From Bacillota bacterium (GTDB lineage Bacteria > Bacillota > Clostridia > Lachnospirales > Lachnospiraceae), in NCBI GenBank assembly GCA_023392995.1, contig JAEWMZ010000095.1:1-8145 (forward strand): a stretch of DNA of 8,145 bases, in the 5' to 3' direction. A program made the position numbers and the translations under genes. Under the pieces are notes generated by a model. The model had not been told where the DNA came from and ran no database searches. It saw only the letters and a program-made list of their open reading frames with translations. Numbering within the stretch: the first letter of the stretch is position 1; the number at the start of each line of letters is the position of its first letter. Shown one piece after another: positions 5,996-8,145 of the stretch.

Positions 5996-6057
5996 TTGAA
6001 TAAGGGATAAACAAAGGATCCCATATCAACTATGTCGCAATAGCTGATATGGGGCTT
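5996..6057 (+). repeat. Copy 2 of the 62-nt dispersed hairpin repeat
   Basis: Same orientation as copy 1 at 237-298, ungapped, 46 of 62 bases identical by hand count. It contains the left and right arms of the operon terminator plus about 23 bases before it. Together the copies flank the block running from the regulator promoter to the last permease gene. Confidence 0.75.
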
Positions 6058-6060
6058 TTT
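6019..6060 (+). terminator. Intrinsic terminator of the transporter operon
   Basis: Bases 6019-6033 pair with 6040-6054, with a 6-base loop, one A-C mismatch and one T-G wobble. The stem runs from CCCATATCA to TGATATGGG and is followed by CTTTTTA. The stem plus run of Ts is a standard Rho-independent terminator, about 145 bases after the last permease stop. Confidence 0.85.
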
Positions 6061-6169
6061 ATGTATTTGAAATTAGGTTTTATTTTATATTGTTTTTATA
6101 TCAAGTTAATAATCGATTATAATTGCTGGTAGATCTCTTATTGTTGGCAAAAACTAAAAAATCATGGTT

Positions 6170-6191
6170 ACTAAATGGTAGTTACCTTAGT
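6170..6191. repeat. Small inverted repeat
   Basis: ACTAA (6170-6174) pairs with TTAGT (6187-6191), and GGT (6177-6179) pairs with ACC (6184-6186), separated by a 2-base bulge and a 4-base loop. There is no T-run after it. Function unknown; it may be chance in AT-rich DNA. Confidence 0.3.
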
Positions 6192-6351
6192 GGTGGAATT
6201 GAGACTTTACAAGAATGATAGGAAATGTGTAATAATCAGGTTCGATTATAGATTACCCTAGACATAAAGCGAAACATACGATTAGGCAATTTAAGTAAAA
6301 ATTATGCTTATAAAAGTAAAAATATTATATTTATGTTCTAGATGGATAGGA

Positions 6352-6357
6352 TATAAT
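6352..6357 (+). promoter_or_regulatory. Probable -10 element for the small lipoprotein gene
   Basis: A perfect TATAAT lies 22 bases before the ATG at 6380. No good -35 is found 16-18 bases upstream (ATTTAT-like sequence only), so the promoter is weak, needs an activator, or is a chance match in AT-rich sequence. A start near 6364 would leave a leader of only about 16 bases. Confidence 0.4.
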
Positions 6358-6379
6358 AAGAGAGGAATGAGGTAATTAT

Positions 6380-6964
6380 ATGAAAATAATTAAGAAAATG
6401 TCAATAATTTTAGTATTTATGCTCATATTGCTATTGATGACAGCATGCGGTAAAAGTGAGAAAGACACCGCGGTATCAAATGAAGCACTGGCAATATGCG
6501 GCAGTTGGGCATATATACACGACAAAGAGACGTCAATAGCAGAATTTCGTGAAGATGGAAGTGCACAATATGAAGGCAAGAACTATTCCTTTGAATGTGA
6601 CAGCCAGTTTGTTAAGTTAAAGGATACTGACGGTGCGACAATACAGCTTCGATATAAACTTGATGACGAGGGGATGTACCTATATAGCAATAATACATAT
6701 ACCTTTCAAGGGGAAGGTGAACCGGATAGTTTAATAGGAGAATGGTCATGCCCAGAGAAAAACTGGTCTTACTCTTTTACAGAGAAGGGAACTTTCATGG
6801 AGGATGGGTATTTTCCAGGATATTATACAGTAGATGATAAGAATGGAACCTTTAAGCTTGTTTATAATGATCATTTTGAAGATACCGTATGTTATTTTCG
6901 GTTAGAAAAGAATAATTTGTTTATTGAATATCCGTGGCGCATGGTTAAAACAAGCGCCAAATAG
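6380..6964 (+). CDS. Small lipoprotein of unknown function with two similar lipocalin-like units
   Basis: 194 residues. A lysine-containing start (MKIIKK), a hydrophobic stretch and a lipobox M-T-A-C place the lipidated cysteine at residue 23, so it should be anchored on the outer face of the membrane. The mature part looks like two related units. Unit 1 (about 41-110) has G-x-W at 41-43, F-x-x-DG at 56-60 and L-x-Y-x-L at 90-94. Unit 2 (about 120-190) has G-x-W at 120-122, F-x-x-x-G at 133-137, YYTV at 148-151 and FKLVY at 158-162. The G-x-W, F...DG, beta-strand pattern resembles small lipocalin-like or DUF5640-like domains common in Firmicute lipoproteins, but I do not recognise a specific family. 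It lies between a terminator and a second binding-protein gene, 119 bp upstream of the latter, so co-transcription is possible. A role in the transport system is not shown. Confidence 0.85.
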   Translation: MKIIKKMSIILVFMLILLLMTACGKSEKDTAVSNEALAICGSWAYIHDKETSIAEFREDGSAQYEGKNYSFECDSQFVKLKDTDGATIQLRYKLDDEGMYLYSNNTYTFQGEGEPDSLIGEWSCPEKNWSYSFTEKGTFMEDGYFPGYYTVDDKNGTFKLVYNDHFEDTVCYFRLEKNNLFIEYPWRMVKTSAK

Positions 6965-6975
6965 CAATGATGTAA

Positions 6976-7046
6976 AATGTGATTTGGACCTATTGACATA
7001 CGGGATAAAGCCGGATGCTTGAGGGATGACAGGGTCATATCACATT
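6976..7046 (+). promoter_or_regulatory. Imperfect long-range stem upstream of the second binding protein
   Basis: Bases 6976-6991 can pair with 7031-7046: 13 Watson-Crick pairs, one wobble and two mismatches. This includes a perfect outer AATGTGAT/ATCACATT. A small inner stem (AAGC 7008-7011 with GCTT 7017-7020) sits in the 39-base centre. There is no T-run, so it is not a simple terminator. It could be a structured leader or attenuator, or a pair of inverted protein-binding half-sites. Confidence 0.35.
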
Positions 7047-7083
7047 AACATAAAATAAAAAAATTCATTTTAGGAGGAGTATT

Positions 7084-8145
7084 ATGAAAAAAGTTATTGC
7101 GTTACTGCTAACTATGGGGTTGTGTCTGTCTCTTGTTGCATGCGGAAAATCTGGTGATAGCGACAAACCTGCCACAAGCGACACATCGAATGTAACCGAA
7201 GCACCTGCTGCAACGGAAGCACCTGCTGCAACCGTAGCAACAGAAAAAGAACCTATTGATCTCACTATGTGGTGTATCGCTACAGAGAGCGATTCCAATC
7301 GTCATGCTTATGAAGCTTCCATCGCTGATTTCCAAGCAGCTCATCCAGAAATTAACCTTACTTGGGAAGCAACCCAAAACCAGGAATACAAGACTAAGAT
7401 TAAGGCTGCTGTTGCTGCAAACGAAATGCCTGATATCTTCTTCACATGGGGATGTGCCTTCCTTGGTGATTTTGTTGATGCAGGTCGTGTATATGCTGTA
7501 GATGATGTCTATGCTAAGTATGCTTCTGAATTGCCTGAGGTTATGATGGGTAACGTTAAGTTTGACGGCAAGTATTATGGCGCACCGACAACTCTGAACA
7601 TCGTTGGTATGTTCTCTAACATGGAGATTCTCAAGCAAGTAGGCTATGATAAGGTTCCTGCTACCTACGATGAACTGATTGCTTGCTGTGACGCTCTTGT
7701 TGCAAAGGGAATCATTCCTTTTGGCTGCTCCGGTAAAGAGACTTGGGCTGTTACCGAGTATCTTGAGTCTATTATTGAGAAGACAGCTGGTGCTGCCGCA
7801 CTGAGTGACATTTTTGCTGGCAAAGCTTCCTGGGGAAATGAAGATGTTACCAAGGCAGTTGGTATCTTCCAGGAAATGATTGATAAAAAATACTTCGATC
7901 CAGAAGGAATTGCACTTTCCAATGACGAGGTAAAAGCAAACTTTATAGCAGGAAAGTACGCTTTCTATATGAATGGTACCTGGAATGCTGCTGATTTTGA
8001 TAAGGCTGGTATGTCCGCTAAGATTCAGGTTGCTGAGTTCCCAGTTATTGATTCTACCAAGTCTAAGTTAGGCGAGCTCATTGGTGGACCATCCGATACA
8101 CTTGCTGTTGCAGCTAGTTCCAAGAATGCTGCAGTTGCTGCAGAG
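7084..8145 (+). CDS. SBP_bac_1-type extracellular sugar-binding lipoprotein (3' end outside window)
   Basis: Open from the ATG at 7084 to the window edge, 354 residues; members usually have about 420-450, so roughly the last fifth is missing. AGGAGG (7072-7077) lies six bases before the start. The signal peptide MKKVIALLL... ends in a lipobox L-V-A-C with cysteine at residue 20. A Thr/Ala/Pro/Glu linker (about 24-56) includes a perfect six-residue duplication, EAPAAT twice. The binding domain shows IDLTMWC at its start, MPDIFFTWG at 115-123, the DGKYYGAPTTLN loop and FIAGKYAFYMNGTW from residue 287, all typical of MalE/UgpB-type sugar-binding proteins. It is not close to the LplA-type protein at 2205. 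Codons favour GCT, GTT and GGT more than its neighbours do, consistent with high expression. Permease genes would be expected just beyond the window. Confidence 0.93.
   Translation, partial: MKKVIALLLTMGLCLSLVACGKSGDSDKPATSDTSNVTEAPAATEAPAATVATEKEPIDLTMWCIATESDSNRHAYEASIADFQAAHPEINLTWEATQNQEYKTKIKAAVAANEMPDIFFTWGCAFLGDFVDAGRVYAVDDVYAKYASELPEVMMGNVKFDGKYYGAPTTLNIVGMFSNMEILKQVGYDKVPATYDELIACCDALVAKGIIPFGCSGKETWAVTEYLESIIEKTAGAAALSDIFAGKASWGNEDVTKAVGIFQEMIDKKYFDPEGIALSNDEVKANFIAGKYAFYMNGTWNAADFDKAGMSAKIQVAEFPVIDSTKSKLGELIGGPSDTLAVAASSKNAAVAAE
7198..7233 (+). repeat. 18-bp in-frame tandem duplication in the lipoprotein linker
   Basis: Two adjacent 18-bp units (7198-7215 and 7216-7233) differ only at the last base and encode EAPAAT twice. 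They extend the flexible tether between lipid anchor and binding domain. Slippage is the likely origin, so copy number may vary between strains. Confidence 0.85.

Larger units (their letters stand above)
5876..6379. other. 504-bp intergenic region between operon end and small lipoprotein
   Basis: No gene is visible on either strand. It holds the operon terminator (6019-6060), a copy of the 62-nt repeat (5996-6057), a small stem at 6170-6191, a direct repeat AAGTAAAAAT at 6293 and 6314 (21 bp apart), a likely -10 element at 6352-6357, and the ribosome site of the next gene (GAGG, 6369-6372). The rest is featureless AT-rich sequence. Confidence 0.8.

Noticed and set aside
6266..6277. AAAGCGAAAC as a catabolite-repression (cre) site
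   Set aside because: Only the central CG and a few A positions match; the flanking TG and CA expected of a cre site are missing. No convincing cre site was seen in any intergenic region.
6993..7021. TTGACA as the -35 of a promoter for the second binding protein
   Set aside because: The hexamer 17 bases downstream is TGCTTG, and spacings of 16 or 18 are no better; no extended -10 is present.
7108..7638. 176-residue antisense open frame inside the second binding protein
   Set aside because: Its sequence is cysteine-, serine- and arginine-rich low complexity produced by the GCT/GTT-rich sense codons. The sense frame is a clear sugar-binding lipoprotein.

Overview
This window is AT-rich, with strong AGGAGG-type ribosome binding sites, lipoprotein signal peptides ending in V-A-C or T-A-C, and sugar ABC transporters lacking their own ATPase. 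That combination suggests a Gram-positive Firmicute, most likely a clostridial (Lachnospiraceae-like) plant- or gut-polysaccharide degrader. The taxonomic guess is inference.

Layout, all genes on the + strand. (1) 1-156 is the 3' end of an upstream gene, possibly a creatininase-family hydrolase. It is followed by a 13-bp tandem repeat and a hairpin terminator at 258-298. (2) 299-768 is a regulatory region. It holds a palindromic operator-like site, a promoter (TTGATT-17-GATAAT), and a stretch that looks like the decayed N-terminus of an older LacI-type regulator. (3) 769-1866 is an intact LacI/GalR-family regulator. (4) 1867-2204 is a second regulatory region carrying the same palindrome at exactly the same distance from a second promoter (TTGACA-17-TAGAAT). 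(5) 2205-5875 is a three-gene operon: an LplA-type lipoprotein solute-binding protein, an LplB-type permease with a TTG start, and a YtcP/LplC-type permease with a GTG start. A strong hairpin lies between the first two genes, and a terminator at 6019-6060 closes the operon. (6) 6380-6964 is a small lipoprotein of unknown function built from two similar units. (7) 7084 to the window end is a second, different solute-binding lipoprotein (SBP_bac_1/MalE type), cut by the window edge. It probably begins a second transporter operon.

How it works together: the binding protein anchored outside the membrane would catch an oligosaccharide or glycosylated compound and hand it to the heterodimeric permease. 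Import would be powered by an ATPase encoded elsewhere (MsmX-type, known for CUT1 systems). The LacI-type protein probably senses the sugar and acts at the two matching palindromes, one before the regulator gene and one before the operon.

The most notable non-gene signals are the two matched operator-promoter blocks, the apparent relic of a replaced regulator, and a 62-nt hairpin repeat (46 of 62 identical, ungapped) that brackets the regulator-transporter cassette. I see no phage, CRISPR, toxin or defence system and no clearly new protein system. The locus is an ordinary carbohydrate-uptake region with interesting regulatory architecture.
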